From the NCBI GenBank assembly GCA_007693765.1, contig RECZ01000108.1, forward strand, positions 1-39,112: a stretch of DNA of 39,112 bases, read 5' to 3'. The stretch is from Phycisphaerales bacterium (GTDB lineage Bacteria > Planctomycetota > Phycisphaerae > Phycisphaerales > UBA1924). Both the position numbers and the translations under genes were made by a program. Below the pieces are notes generated by a model that saw only the letters and a program-made list of their open reading frames with translations, was not told the origin of the DNA and made no database searches. Shown piece after piece: positions 27,659-36,048 of the stretch (position 1 is its first letter; each line of letters opens with the position of its first letter).

Positions 27659-28206
27659 CCGACCGCCGCCCCGACGGCTACCGCGAACGCCCCGCCGGGG
27701 GCCCCACGCTCCGCGCCGACGTCGTGGAGGTCTACATCGTGCGCCGTCCAGCGCCAGCGCCGGCCGGCGCCACCGGGCAACTCGCCGACGTCGCCTTCCT
27801 GCAACTGCGGCGCACGCGCGAACCGCTCCGGGATACGTGGCAGCCGGTCATGGGGCACATCGAGGCGGGCGAGCGGGCGACGGCGTGCGCGCTCCGCGAA
27901 CTCCGCGAGGAAACCGGCCTCAGCCCGGATCACCCCGCGTGCCGCGGCGTGTGGGCGCTCGAGCAGGTGCACCCGTACTTCGTCGCGGCGATCGACAGCG
28001 TCGTGCTGAGCCCGCGATTCGTCGCCGAGGCCGCGCACGACTGGGAGCCGACGCTCGACGCATCGCACGATGCCCACCGATGGGTGAAGCGGGCGGGCGC
28101 GCACGGGGCGTTCCTGTGGCCGGGCCAGCGGGCCGCGATCGACGAGATCGTGCGCGACATCCTGCCCGAAACATCGCCGGTGCGCGAACGCCTGCGCGTC
28201 GGGTGA
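27655..28206 (+). CDS. Nudix hydrolase, NudB-like
   Basis: 183-aa Nudix protein that should hydrolyse a nucleoside diphosphate linked to another moiety. The Nudix box is complete: GHIEAGERATACALRELREETGL fits Gx5Ex7REUxEExGU. The preceding TWQPVMGHIEAGE is close to the FWQSVTGSVEEGE stretch of E. coli NudB (dihydroneopterin triphosphate pyrophosphatase). The GTG start at 27655 overlaps the pabB stop by four bases (GTGA) with AAGGA upstream, so translation is probably coupled. That coupling to a folate gene supports, but does not prove, a role in removing pyrophosphate from dihydroneopterin triphosphate. Otherwise it could be a dATP- or general Nudix pyrophosphatase. The gene converges on alr with no gap. 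Confidence 0.88.
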   Translation: MTDRRPDGYRERPAGGPTLRADVVEVYIVRRPAPAPAGATGQLADVAFLQLRRTREPLRDTWQPVMGHIEAGERATACALRELREETGLSPDHPACRGVWALEQVHPYFVAAIDSVVLSPRFVAEAAHDWEPTLDASHDAHRWVKRAGAHGAFLWPGQRAAIDEIVRDILPETSPVRERLRVG

Positions 28207-29505
28207 TCAGCGCACGCTGGTGCTCAGCCGCTGATCGCGCGGCTCGATCTCCGCACGGGCGAGGTCCGTCGCGAAGTAGCGGCGGGGGAGCCTCGGGCTC
28301 ATACGGCAGAGCAGTTCATGCGTGCTCGTGCCCGCCGCCCGCGCCAGCGAGGGCAGGTGCGTGGGGGCCTCGCGGTCGACGCCCACCAATTCGACGCTCG
28401 CCCCGACGTGGGCGCACGTCTCGGGCAGGTCGGTCAGGTCGATGGTGATCTGGTCCATGCTCACAGCGCCCACGAGAGGGGCGTAGCGGGTCGTTCCGGA
28501 GGCGTCGCGCAGCCCGACCATCGCCCGGTTGGAGATCGCGAGGGGGTAGCCGTCCGCGTACCCGACGGGCGCGAGCCCGATGCGCGACGGGCGCTGAGCG
28601 CTCCACGTCCCGCCGTAGCCGACACGCTCACCCGGCTCCACGCGTGTGGCGTGGATCAAGCGCGTCTCCCAGTGCACCGCGGGGCGCAGGGAAGCGGCGT
28701 GTTCCCGGTGCTCGAAGTTCTGGGCATCGTGCGCTTCCTCGAGGGCGTAGCCGTACAGCGCCAGCCCGACGCGCACCATGTCGCGGTGCAGCGCCCGCGC
28801 ACGGAAGACGCCGAAAGTGTTGGACTGGTGCGCGACGCAGTCTTGCGGGATGTGCGCGCGCACGCCGTCGATCCACGCCTCGAACATCGCCGCCTGCGCG
28901 CGGGTGGTCGCGTCGTCGCGGTCGGCGCTGGCGAAGTGGGAGTAGACGCCGGCGAGGCGCAGCGACGACGATGACGCAACCATCTCCACCAGCGTCGCCG
29001 CATCGTCCGGGCGCGACCCGCCCCGGCGCATCCCCGTGTCCACCTCTACGTGCACGGGCAGACGCACGCCCAGTTGGGCCGCCCGCCGGGCCAGCGATTC
29101 GAGCTGCCCCGGGCTGTGCAGCGAGGCGTGCAGCCGGCCCGCCCGCGCCGGGGCGAGCAGCAGGCCGTCGAGGTCGGCGGCGTAGGAGGGCATCAGCAGC
29201 AGGATGGCCGTCCGCGTCACCCCGGCCGCGAGCAGGTCGCGGGCTTGCTCCGGGGTGTAGACGCCCAGCAGTTCGACGCCCGCCGCCTCCAGCCGACGGG
29301 CGATGGGCGGGGCGCCGAGGCCGTAGGCGTCGGCCTTGATGATCGCGCAGAGCATCCCCTGGCGGGCCAGCGCGGGGTCGGGAGCGCCCCCGGTGTTGGC
29401 GGCGTCGACAGGGGCGGCGACGGACGCCCCGGTCAGGGCGCGGATCGTCCGCACGTTGTGCTCGATGGCGTCCAGATCGATGTCGATACGGCTCGTGGGC
29501 TGCAC
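28207..29505 (-). CDS. alr: Alanine racemase
   Basis: PLP enzyme making D-alanine for peptidoglycan. The PLP-binding lysine is K57 in IIKADAYGLG. Other family blocks are VHVEVDTGMRRGG, SHFASAD, MVRVGLALYGY, RVGYGGTW (catalytic Tyr), APVGYADGYPLAISNR, GAVSMDQITIDLTD and STHELLCRMSPRLPRRYF. An insert (APVDAANTGGAPDPALARQG) separates the first helix from the lysine, which is usually near residue 39, and about 20 residues follow the normal C-terminus. I start at GTG 29503-29505 (MQPTSRIDIDLDAIEHN), matching the family N-terminus at 432 aa; an in-frame ATG at 29601 would add 32 residues. The start is uncertain because no good Shine-Dalgarno sequence is visible. Confidence 0.93.
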   Translation of the reverse strand: MQPTSRIDIDLDAIEHNVRTIRALTGASVAAPVDAANTGGAPDPALARQGMLCAIIKADAYGLGAPPIARRLEAAGVELLGVYTPEQARDLLAAGVTRTAILLLMPSYAADLDGLLLAPARAGRLHASLHSPGQLESLARRAAQLGVRLPVHVEVDTGMRRGGSRPDDAATLVEMVASSSSLRLAGVYSHFASADRDDATTRAQAAMFEAWIDGVRAHIPQDCVAHQSNTFGVFRARALHRDMVRVGLALYGYALEEAHDAQNFEHREHAASLRPAVHWETRLIHATRVEPGERVGYGGTWSAQRPSRIGLAPVGYADGYPLAISNRAMVGLRDASGTTRYAPLVGAVSMDQITIDLTDLPETCAHVGASVELVGVDREAPTHLPSLARAAGTSTHELLCRMSPRLPRRYFATDLARAEIEPRDQRLSTSVR

Positions 29506-29816
29506 GTCTGGGGCTCGGGCGGGAGACGCCGCCGGGGGAAAAGGGGGGTGCTGGCTCCGATGACGCCCTGTCTTGTATCGCGCCGGGTACCGGCATACCA
29601 TACGTCGCGGGTCGAGGGTTCGACCCGGCCGGCCGCACATTCACGAATCTCACGAACAGGAGCGACCGCGGCCCGCTCCGACCAACGAAGAGGACTTCGT
29701 CGAAACGAGAGCGCGTCCCTCCATCGGATGGTTCACGCCGGCCGTCTCCCTCCCGAGACGCACAGACACGGCCAGCGTCAGTCATCCGTAGCAGGGAACG
29801 CGTTCCGGGCAGGCGA
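29506..29816. other. Divergent intergenic region with hairpin
   Basis: About 310 bp between alr (-) and the helicase gene (+). I see no gene in it. It contains a perfect 8-bp hairpin with arms CGGGTCGA (29608-29615) and TCGACCCG (29620-29627) around GGGT, and a smaller CCGG-gta-CCGG dyad near 29584-29592. The TTCGA stretch looks like a tRNA T-loop but no cloverleaf can be built. Both promoters and a fairly long helicase leader probably lie here. Confidence 0.5.
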
Positions 29817-31487
29817 ATGCACAACCCTATGGGCGTCACAGACAACGCGCCGACCACGGACATCGACCAGACCCAGACAACCAGCCCCGCCGACACGACC
29901 GAGGCCACATCCTCGGGCGACGCCGCCGCGCAGAGCGAGGACACCGGCGCCCCGCGCAAGAAGCGCCGCCGTCGTCGTCGGGGCAAGAAGCCCGCCGGCG
30001 AGGGCCAGCAAACCGAAAGCGCGCCCAGCGCGCACGACGAGGACGCCGACGAACCCGACGCCGCCCCCGCGCGGCGCTCCGGGAAGAAGTCTCAGTTCAG
30101 AGCGCGCAAGCAGGTGGAAGTCACCGCCGAGGACGCCAAGGACCTCTTCGATGAGAAGACCTTCGCCGACCTCGGGCTACGCAACAGCGTGCTCAAGGCG
30201 CTGGACGCGATGGGCTTCAAGTACCCGACGCGCATCCAGGGGGCGTTGATCCCCGCGGCCCTCGCCGGCCGCGACGTCATCGGCCAGGCCAAGACGGGCT
30301 CGGGCAAGACCGCCGCGTTCGGCCTGCCGCTCTTTCACCTCGCGACGCGCCAACTCCCGTTCCAGTCGCTGGTGCTGGTGCCGACGCGTGAGCTGGCGAT
30401 CCAGGTCGCGGCGGAGCTTTCTGAACTGGGCCAGTTCACCCCGATCAAGGTCAGCGCCGTCTTCGGCGGCGAGAGCGTCCGCACGCAGTCCGACCGCCTC
30501 GACGAGGGCCCCGAGATCATCGTCGCCACGCCCGGCCGCCTCATGGACATGGTCGAGCGGCGCGTGATCAGCCTCGAGAACGTGAAATTCGCGGTGCTCG
30601 ACGAGGTCGACCGGATGCTGGACATCGGCTTCCGCGACGACATCCGCAAGATCCTGGGCATGATCAAGGGCGACCACCGGACGATCTTCGTCTCCGCCAC
30701 GATCAGCCCCGAGATCGAGAGCCTGGCGCGCAAGTTCATGCGCGACCCGGAGAAGATCGTCTCCACCTCCGGCTCGCTGACCGTGAGCATGGTCGAGCAG
30801 CACTACCTGAGCGTGGAGCCGTGGGACAAGAAGCAGCTGCTGTACCACCTGCTCACGCACGAGGAGCCCGAGTTGACGATCGTCTTCTGCCGCACCAAGC
30901 GCACGGTCGACAACCTCACCGAGTACCTGCAGCGCAAGGGCGTGGACGTGCAGGCCATCCACGGCGACCTGCACCAGTCCAAGCGCAACAAGGTCATGGG
31001 CAAGCTCCGCGACGGCCACCTGAGCGTGGTCATCGCCAGCGACCTCGCGGCCCGCGGGCTTGACGTCGAGGGCATCACCCACGTCATCAACTACGACCTG
31101 CCCGAAGACCCCGAGGTGTACATCCACCGCATCGGGCGGACGGCCCGCGCCGGCCGACGTGGCGTCGCGTGGGCGTTCGTCTCCTCCGAGCAGGGCGGCC
31201 TCCTCACCGAGATCGAGAAGCTCGCCAACATCGAGATCCCGCGGATGGCGTACCCGGACTTCAAGCCCGGCCCCGTGCCCGCCGACGTGCGCGAACGACG
31301 CGAACGCGACGCCGAGCGTCAGCAGAAGTCGCGCGAGGGCGGCGGACGCATGGCCCCGCCCCCGCCGCCGAAGGCCGACAAGTCGCCCGAGGCGCTCGAT
31401 CCATCCAAGTTCCCCGGCGGGCTCATCCCCACGAAGGCGCCCCCGCGTCGCCTCGGCGGACGCGTCCGCACCGGACGCGGCGGCTAA
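29817..31487 (+). CDS. DEAD-box RNA helicase
   Basis: 556-aa ATP-dependent RNA helicase. Residues 1-100 are a disordered extension: an acidic Thr/Asp part, then a very basic patch (RKKRRRRRRGKK) likely to bind RNA. The core has the Q-motif region (FADLGLRNSVLKALDAMGF...PTRIQ), motif I AKTGSGKT (158-165), PTRELA, TPGRLMD, motif II as DEVD (262-265, Val for Ala), SATIS, VFCRTKRTVDNL, DLAARGLDVEGITHVINYDLP and HRIGRTARAG. The C-terminus is short and Arg/Gly/Pro-rich. It most resembles RhlE/CshA-type helicases; the exact subgroup is not resolved. An in-frame ATG at 29829 is a possible alternative start. A rho-independent terminator follows. Confidence 0.95.
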   Translation: MHNPMGVTDNAPTTDIDQTQTTSPADTTEATSSGDAAAQSEDTGAPRKKRRRRRRGKKPAGEGQQTESAPSAHDEDADEPDAAPARRSGKKSQFRARKQVEVTAEDAKDLFDEKTFADLGLRNSVLKALDAMGFKYPTRIQGALIPAALAGRDVIGQAKTGSGKTAAFGLPLFHLATRQLPFQSLVLVPTRELAIQVAAELSELGQFTPIKVSAVFGGESVRTQSDRLDEGPEIIVATPGRLMDMVERRVISLENVKFAVLDEVDRMLDIGFRDDIRKILGMIKGDHRTIFVSATISPEIESLARKFMRDPEKIVSTSGSLTVSMVEQHYLSVEPWDKKQLLYHLLTHEEPELTIVFCRTKRTVDNLTEYLQRKGVDVQAIHGDLHQSKRNKVMGKLRDGHLSVVIASDLAARGLDVEGITHVINYDLPEDPEVYIHRIGRTARAGRRGVAWAFVSSEQGGLLTEIEKLANIEIPRMAYPDFKPGPVPADVRERRERDAERQQKSREGGGRMAPPPPPKADKSPEALDPSKFPGGLIPTKAPPRRLGGRVRTGRGG

Positions 31488-31520
31488 GCAACCGCACGAC
31501 GGCCGATCCAAAAACATTCA

Positions 31521-31554
31521 GCCCCCGGCGCGTCATCCCGCGTCGGGGGCTTTT
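31521..31554 (+). terminator. Rho-independent terminator of the helicase gene
   Basis: A 12-bp stem with one G-U pair, arms 31521-31532 and 31539-31550 (GCCCCCGGCGCG pairing with CGCGTCGGGGGC), is followed by TTTT. It starts 34 bp after the helicase stop and lies in the gap to the convergent AsmA-like gene. Confidence 0.8.
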
Positions 31555-31593
31555 CGTTGGGGGCTGTTCGTTGACGCTGGGCGCGTGCCCCCC

Positions 31594-34500
31594 TCAGCGG
31601 TCCCTGCGCCGCCCGCCGCGCAGCAGGTCGTCGATGGCGGGGCCGATCAGTTCGTCGACGATGCGCCTGGGCAGTTCCACACCGAGTTCCTGCAGCAGCA
31701 GATCCGGCGCGGGTTGCGGCGTGACATCGCCGAACGGGCCGCGGAGACGCAGGGGGACCAGGGACGCGCGATCGAGCCCCGGCACGCGCCCGAACACGCC
31801 CGCGACCTCGTCGACGAGGGCGAAGAGCGGCACGTAGACGACGATGTCCATGCGCTCGCGGTGCAGATCGACTTCGCCGCGGGTCTCGATGGAGAACTCT
31901 CCCACGGGGATGCGCGTGCGCTGGTACGTGGCGACGCCCTCACGCACCCGCACGTTGATGACGGGGAACGAATCGAGCAGCGACCCGTCGGGGCGGTTGC
32001 CGGTTCTCTGCAGCAGCCTCCCGAGGAGCGGGCGTGTCTGGAAGCGGACGCGCCCGAGTTCGAGGCGCATGTCGGCGTCGAACAGGCGCATGTCCAGCGC
32101 ATCGGGCACGCCGTCGCCCGTCGTGTCTATGGTGTTGCGCACCGGCCAGCGAAGGTTGTCCACGGCCAGGGTGGCCGGACCGTCTTCGCGCGTCTTTTCG
32201 AGGTTCGTGAAGAGGGGCACGAGGTACTCGAACGTCATGGCGCTCAGGCTCGGCGACATTTCGTGCACGCTGGCCCGTACGGGCTCCTCCGAGACGAATA
32301 CGCCGTCCTGGACCCGCCCGCGCAGGGAGCCGTCCGTGCGGCTCGACTCGGCCCGCGCCCGCAACGAGCCGCCATCGCGAGAGAGCGCCCGCGCTTCGAT
32401 CACGGCGGCGACGTCCGGCCCCAGCAACTCGCTCAGGCGCCCCTCCGAGCGTGTCATGGTGTCGAGCAACTCGCTGGGGAAATGGCCCGTGGCGTCGAGA
32501 TCGACGACGGCGTTTACGAACGTCGGCGCCCCGGCGCTGTCCGCGAATCCTGTGACCGTGGCCCGCACCTCGGAACGCGCATCCGCGGTCGTGGGCGCCT
32601 GCGCCGCGCCCGGCGCTGCCCGCGCGGGCGCGAAGCCCTGGCGCGTCGGCGCCCCCGGAGCCCCCGGCGCCCCCGGAGACGTCGTGCGCCCCACGAATCC
32701 GAGTTCGATTCGCGCCCGGCCCTCGGCGGAGGCGCCCGCCAAAATCCGCGCATCGCTGTGGGTGATGTCGATCGTTTCGCCGCGCGCGGTGCGCAGCGCG
32801 GTGGCGCCGGTGGTCAACGTCGCGGCCGCGTCGAACACCCCGGGGAGGAAGGGCGCGTCGCCACGGCCGAGCGCAAGGCGCTCGATGCGCAGCGTCACGT
32901 CGGTGGGCGCGGTGAAGACGACGCGAGGCTCACCGTCCTCGGGCGGCGGCGTGAGGTAGCGCGAGGCCCATCGCGAATCCATCGTCCACCGCGCATCGAG
33001 CGGTCGGGTCAGTGTGACAGCGTCGTCGCTCACGAGCAGCGTGGCCTCCGTGGTGAACCGCGGCGCAGAGATACGGGCCGTCAGTGGCTGCGAGCCGTCG
33101 AGCGCGCCGGGCGTGAGCGTGACGTCGGCGTCGAAGGGCGTACCCAGCGAGAGCGCCAGCAGGTCGGGCGCGCCCAGCAACGCGTCCACGCCCGGCGCAT
33201 CCACGTCCGTGAGACGCACGAGGGCGCTGGCGGGGGTGTAGTCGGCGTCGAAGACGGCCTCGATGCGCACACCGGCGAGCGCCGCGTCGGGCCGGCCGGG
33301 CAGGTACGCGGCCGCGGTCACGATCACATCATGGGCCGCGCCCGGGGCGAGCGCGTACACGCCCTCGGCGTGCAGGCCGCGCAGTTCGGCGTCCACGGGG
33401 CGCCCCTCGTAGGCGAAGGCGTTGCGGACGACGATGGCGCCGGGGGCGTCGAGCACGAACGATGCGCGTGATGCCCGGGCGAGGTCCGGCGTCCACGCCG
33501 TCATGGGCACATCAACGCGCCCGACCCGCACCGTCGCATCCACCGCGGACGCGAGCACGGGCCGTGGTTCGAGATCGGGTGCGTAGGCGGCGAGGACGGC
33601 GGCCGCGAGGCCCGGCGTGAGCGTGCTCGTGGCGGTCGCCTCCGTGAGCGTGAACATCTCGGGCGAGAGCGTGGCGCCGGCGTCCGCCGTGAGCGAGGCG
33701 GCGCGGAGCGAGAGCGTGAGCGCGGTCGTGGCGCCCTCGCCGGGCTGGGCATTGAACTCGACCGTGGCATGCTCCCCGACAGCGAGGCGGGCGAGCGGCA
33801 GGTGCGCTTCGAGGCCGGCGAGAGCCAGCAGCGCCAGCGGCGCATCCTCGATGCGCACCACCGCGCGGGGCAGTTCGCCGTCGCCGAGGCGACGCAGCGC
33901 CTCTGCGCCGGTCGAGCCCGGCGCCTGCGCATCGGCCTGCACCGTGAACCGTTCGCGTTCGTAGGAGCCCTGCGCCCGCGCCAGCGCCGAGGGCGCCGAC
34001 CCCGGGGCGACGGTGGCGCTGAGTTGCGCCCCGTCGATCCGCACCGGCGTGGCCGCATCGGGCGCCCACACGTCGATGGGCCCCCCGACGTCGAGCCGTG
34101 CCTGCGCGCCCACGTCCGCCATGTTGAAGGTTTCCCCGGCACGAGGCAGCCGCACGACGACGTCGTCGAGGCGCACACGCACGGGCGCATCGCCCTCGAT
34201 GCGCACGCCGCGTTCGCGCAGCATCCTCGCCAGCGCCGGGCCGGCGCGCTGCACCTCGATCACCACGCCGTCATCCGTCGAGCGCACGTCCTGCTCGTCC
34301 ACGGTGAAGCGGCCGCGCCCCGCGATGTTGGCGCTGGAGATCTCGACCGACACACCCGACGGCAGGACCGACGGCGCATCGACGGAGGTCAGCGCGGCGT
34401 TGGCGACGACCACGACGTCGATCGAGGGCCCGATGTACGTCGCGCTGTCGAGGCCGAGCGGCGCCAGGAACGGCTGCGCGATGGTCGCGGCGAGGCCCCG

Positions 34501-35964
34501 GAGCGACGCCTCGCCCTGCATCCGCGGCGGCGGCCCCGGCCGGGGCGCGCCGTCCTCGTCGAGCACGCCCTGCGCCGTCATGTCGATGAACAGCGTTCCC
34601 GCGGGCCGGCCGTCGTAGGTGGCGCTGGTCGATGCGCGGAGGGCGATAGGGCCGTTGAGGTCGAGCGTTTCGAGCGAGGCTTGCAGCGGCGCGATCACCA
34701 CATCCGCGCGCCCGGCGCCGTCGATCCCGGGCGCGGTGGCGTGGATCTCCGTTGTCTCCAGCACGGCGCGCACCGCGGCGCCGCGCAGATCGATCCGTCC
34801 GCCCTGCACCAGCATCGGCGCCTCGAGCACGTCGATGCGCAGCGTCGCGACGGTGTTGGAGCGCAGCGCGAGGTCCGCGTCACCGAGCCCCAGCCGCTGG
34901 GCCACGCCGGGTGTGATCGTCGCGTGCGCTGTCGCCGGCTCCTTGAGCGAGAAGCGCCACAACGGGTCCGCACGCCCGACGAGCGCGGCGTCGAGCGAAA
35001 ACCCGGGCGCCCCCGCCGAGACCGCGATCTCCACGGCCCCCGCGTCGCCGTTGGCGTCCAGCGCGAAGCGCAGCCGCTCGGCGTCCGGGGCGATGAGCGA
35101 CGCGGTGTCGAAGTAGGCCGCGACCTCGGGGATCGTCGCCAGCAGGGTCGCGGGCGCGTCCGCCACAACGCGGGCGCGGACGTTGGCGAGGTCGGGCGAG
35201 AGCAGGCCGCCGGGCTGTGTGAGGTTGTCGATGGCGGCGTCGATCTCCACGTGGCCGGCCTGGCCGTCGACGTCGACCCCCGCGCGCAGCTCCAGCACGG
35301 CGGGGTGCCCCACGCGGAACGCGGCGCGCCCGCGCACGTCGTGCACCCGGACGGACGCCGGCGCGCCGGGTGCTGGGTCGCGGTCGCGGTAGTTCACGGT
35401 CAGGCCGTCGAGCACGAACGCGCCGGCGAGCGTCTCGGGGAGGCGCGACGGCGAGGGCGGCGCCCCTGCTCGGCGAGACGCGAGGCCGTCCGGCCCAAGC
35501 CCGGTCCCGTACCCCGGGTGGCGGGGCGCGAGGGCCAGTTCGGCGTTGGTGTCTTGCGCGGTGGAGGGCCGGTCGATCGTCACCTCGCCCGAGAGACGCA
35601 GCTCGCCGAAGTCGCGCGAGCCGCGCAGGATCGGCCACACGCCCGTCGTCGCCGTGATCGAGAGATCCGCAACGAGCTCGCCGTCGGGCGCGCGCAGGCG
35701 CACGCCCTCGACGACCTGCGGCCCGCGCCACGAGAGCGAGACACGCTCCACGCTCACCGTGCCGTCGATGGTGCGGTTCGCACTCTGCACCGCGAAGTGC
35801 GGCGCGATGCTCGAGACGATGCGCAGCCCGAAGACCGCGGCGACGACGATGAGCACGATCACCAAGGCCGCGGCGACAGAGCACGCGGCGATGAGCACGC
35901 GTCGCATCCTGCCGGGCCGGTGTTTGGTCGGTCTGGCGTGCGGCGTGGTGGATCGCGTTGTCAT
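31594..35964 (-). CDS. Giant AsmA-like envelope protein
   Basis: 1456-aa protein with one N-terminal membrane anchor (about residues 20-45, RVLIAACSVAAALVIVLIVV) and a very long periplasmic part of short amphipathic strands. This is the pattern of AsmA/TamB/YhdP-type lipid-transfer or outer-membrane-biogenesis proteins. The opening after the anchor (VSVERVSLSWRGPQVVEGVRLRAPDG) is typical of AsmA-like proteins. The C-terminus has VPLRLRGPFGDVTPQPAPDLLLQELG followed by an amphipathic tail. A Pro-Gly-Ala linker is coded by a 9-bp tandem repeat. The ATG at 35962-35964 has AAGAGG seven bases upstream; the GTG at 35985 is rejected. It sits 84 bp downstream of nadA on the same strand. The family call is moderate; the length and anchor are certain. 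Confidence 0.78.
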   Translation of the reverse strand: MTTRSTTPHARPTKHRPGRMRRVLIAACSVAAALVIVLIVVAAVFGLRIVSSIAPHFAVQSANRTIDGTVSVERVSLSWRGPQVVEGVRLRAPDGELVADLSITATTGVWPILRGSRDFGELRLSGEVTIDRPSTAQDTNAELALAPRHPGYGTGLGPDGLASRRAGAPPSPSRLPETLAGAFVLDGLTVNYRDRDPAPGAPASVRVHDVRGRAAFRVGHPAVLELRAGVDVDGQAGHVEIDAAIDNLTQPGGLLSPDLANVRARVVADAPATLLATIPEVAAYFDTASLIAPDAERLRFALDANGDAGAVEIAVSAGAPGFSLDAALVGRADPLWRFSLKEPATAHATITPGVAQRLGLGDADLALRSNTVATLRIDVLEAPMLVQGGRIDLRGAAVRAVLETTEIHATAPGIDGAGRADVVIAPLQASLETLDLNGPIALRASTSATYDGRPAGTLFIDMTAQGVLDEDGAPRPGPPPRMQGEASLRGLAATIAQPFLAPLGLDSATYIGPSIDVVVVANAALTSVDAPSVLPSGVSVEISSANIAGRGRFTVDEQDVRSTDDGVVIEVQRAGPALARMLRERGVRIEGDAPVRVRLDDVVVRLPRAGETFNMADVGAQARLDVGGPIDVWAPDAATPVRIDGAQLSATVAPGSAPSALARAQGSYERERFTVQADAQAPGSTGAEALRRLGDGELPRAVVRIEDAPLALLALAGLEAHLPLARLAVGEHATVEFNAQPGEGATTALTLSLRAASLTADAGATLSPEMFTLTEATATSTLTPGLAAAVLAAYAPDLEPRPVLASAVDATVRVGRVDVPMTAWTPDLARASRASFVLDAPGAIVVRNAFAYEGRPVDAELRGLHAEGVYALAPGAAHDVIVTAAAYLPGRPDAALAGVRIEAVFDADYTPASALVRLTDVDAPGVDALLGAPDLLALSLGTPFDADVTLTPGALDGSQPLTARISAPRFTTEATLLVSDDAVTLTRPLDARWTMDSRWASRYLTPPPEDGEPRVVFTAPTDVTLRIERLALGRGDAPFLPGVFDAAATLTTGATALRTARGETIDITHSDARILAGASAEGRARIELGFVGRTTSPGAPGAPGAPTRQGFAPARAAPGAAQAPTTADARSEVRATVTGFADSAGAPTFVNAVVDLDATGHFPSELLDTMTRSEGRLSELLGPDVAAVIEARALSRDGGSLRARAESSRTDGSLRGRVQDGVFVSEEPVRASVHEMSPSLSAMTFEYLVPLFTNLEKTREDGPATLAVDNLRWPVRNTIDTTGDGVPDALDMRLFDADMRLELGRVRFQTRPLLGRLLQRTGNRPDGSLLDSFPVINVRVREGVATYQRTRIPVGEFSIETRGEVDLHRERMDIVVYVPLFALVDEVAGVFGRVPGLDRASLVPLRLRGPFGDVTPQPAPDLLLQELGVELPRRIVDELIGPAIDDLLRGGRRRDR
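32651..32677. repeat. Three 9-bp tandem repeats inside the AsmA-like gene
   Basis: Three copies of GCCCCCGG(A/C) in tandem, in frame with the AsmA-like gene, encode a Pro-Gly-Ala triplet run (GAPGAPGAP). It marks a flexible linker and may vary in copy number between strains by replication slippage. Confidence 0.75.
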
Positions 35965-36048
35965 GAACAAACCTCTTCCCTGCACGAAGCCGCACGGCGC
36001 GGCGTCGCGTGGCGCAACGAGCGCGACATCGAAGTGTAGTCGGCGCCC

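Noticed and set aside
29600-29650. tRNA-like T-loop (GGTTCGAxCC) in the alr-helicase gap
   Set aside because: No acceptor stem, anticodon arm or CCA-type end could be matched; it is explained by a simple 8-bp hairpin.
32651-32677. Short tandem repeats as a CRISPR-like array
   Set aside because: Only three 9-bp units without spacers, in frame inside a coding gene.
33769-36039. Long open frame antisense to the AsmA-like gene
   Set aside because: Same GC shadow effect. The AsmA-like frame has a good Shine-Dalgarno sequence, membrane anchor and full-length continuity.
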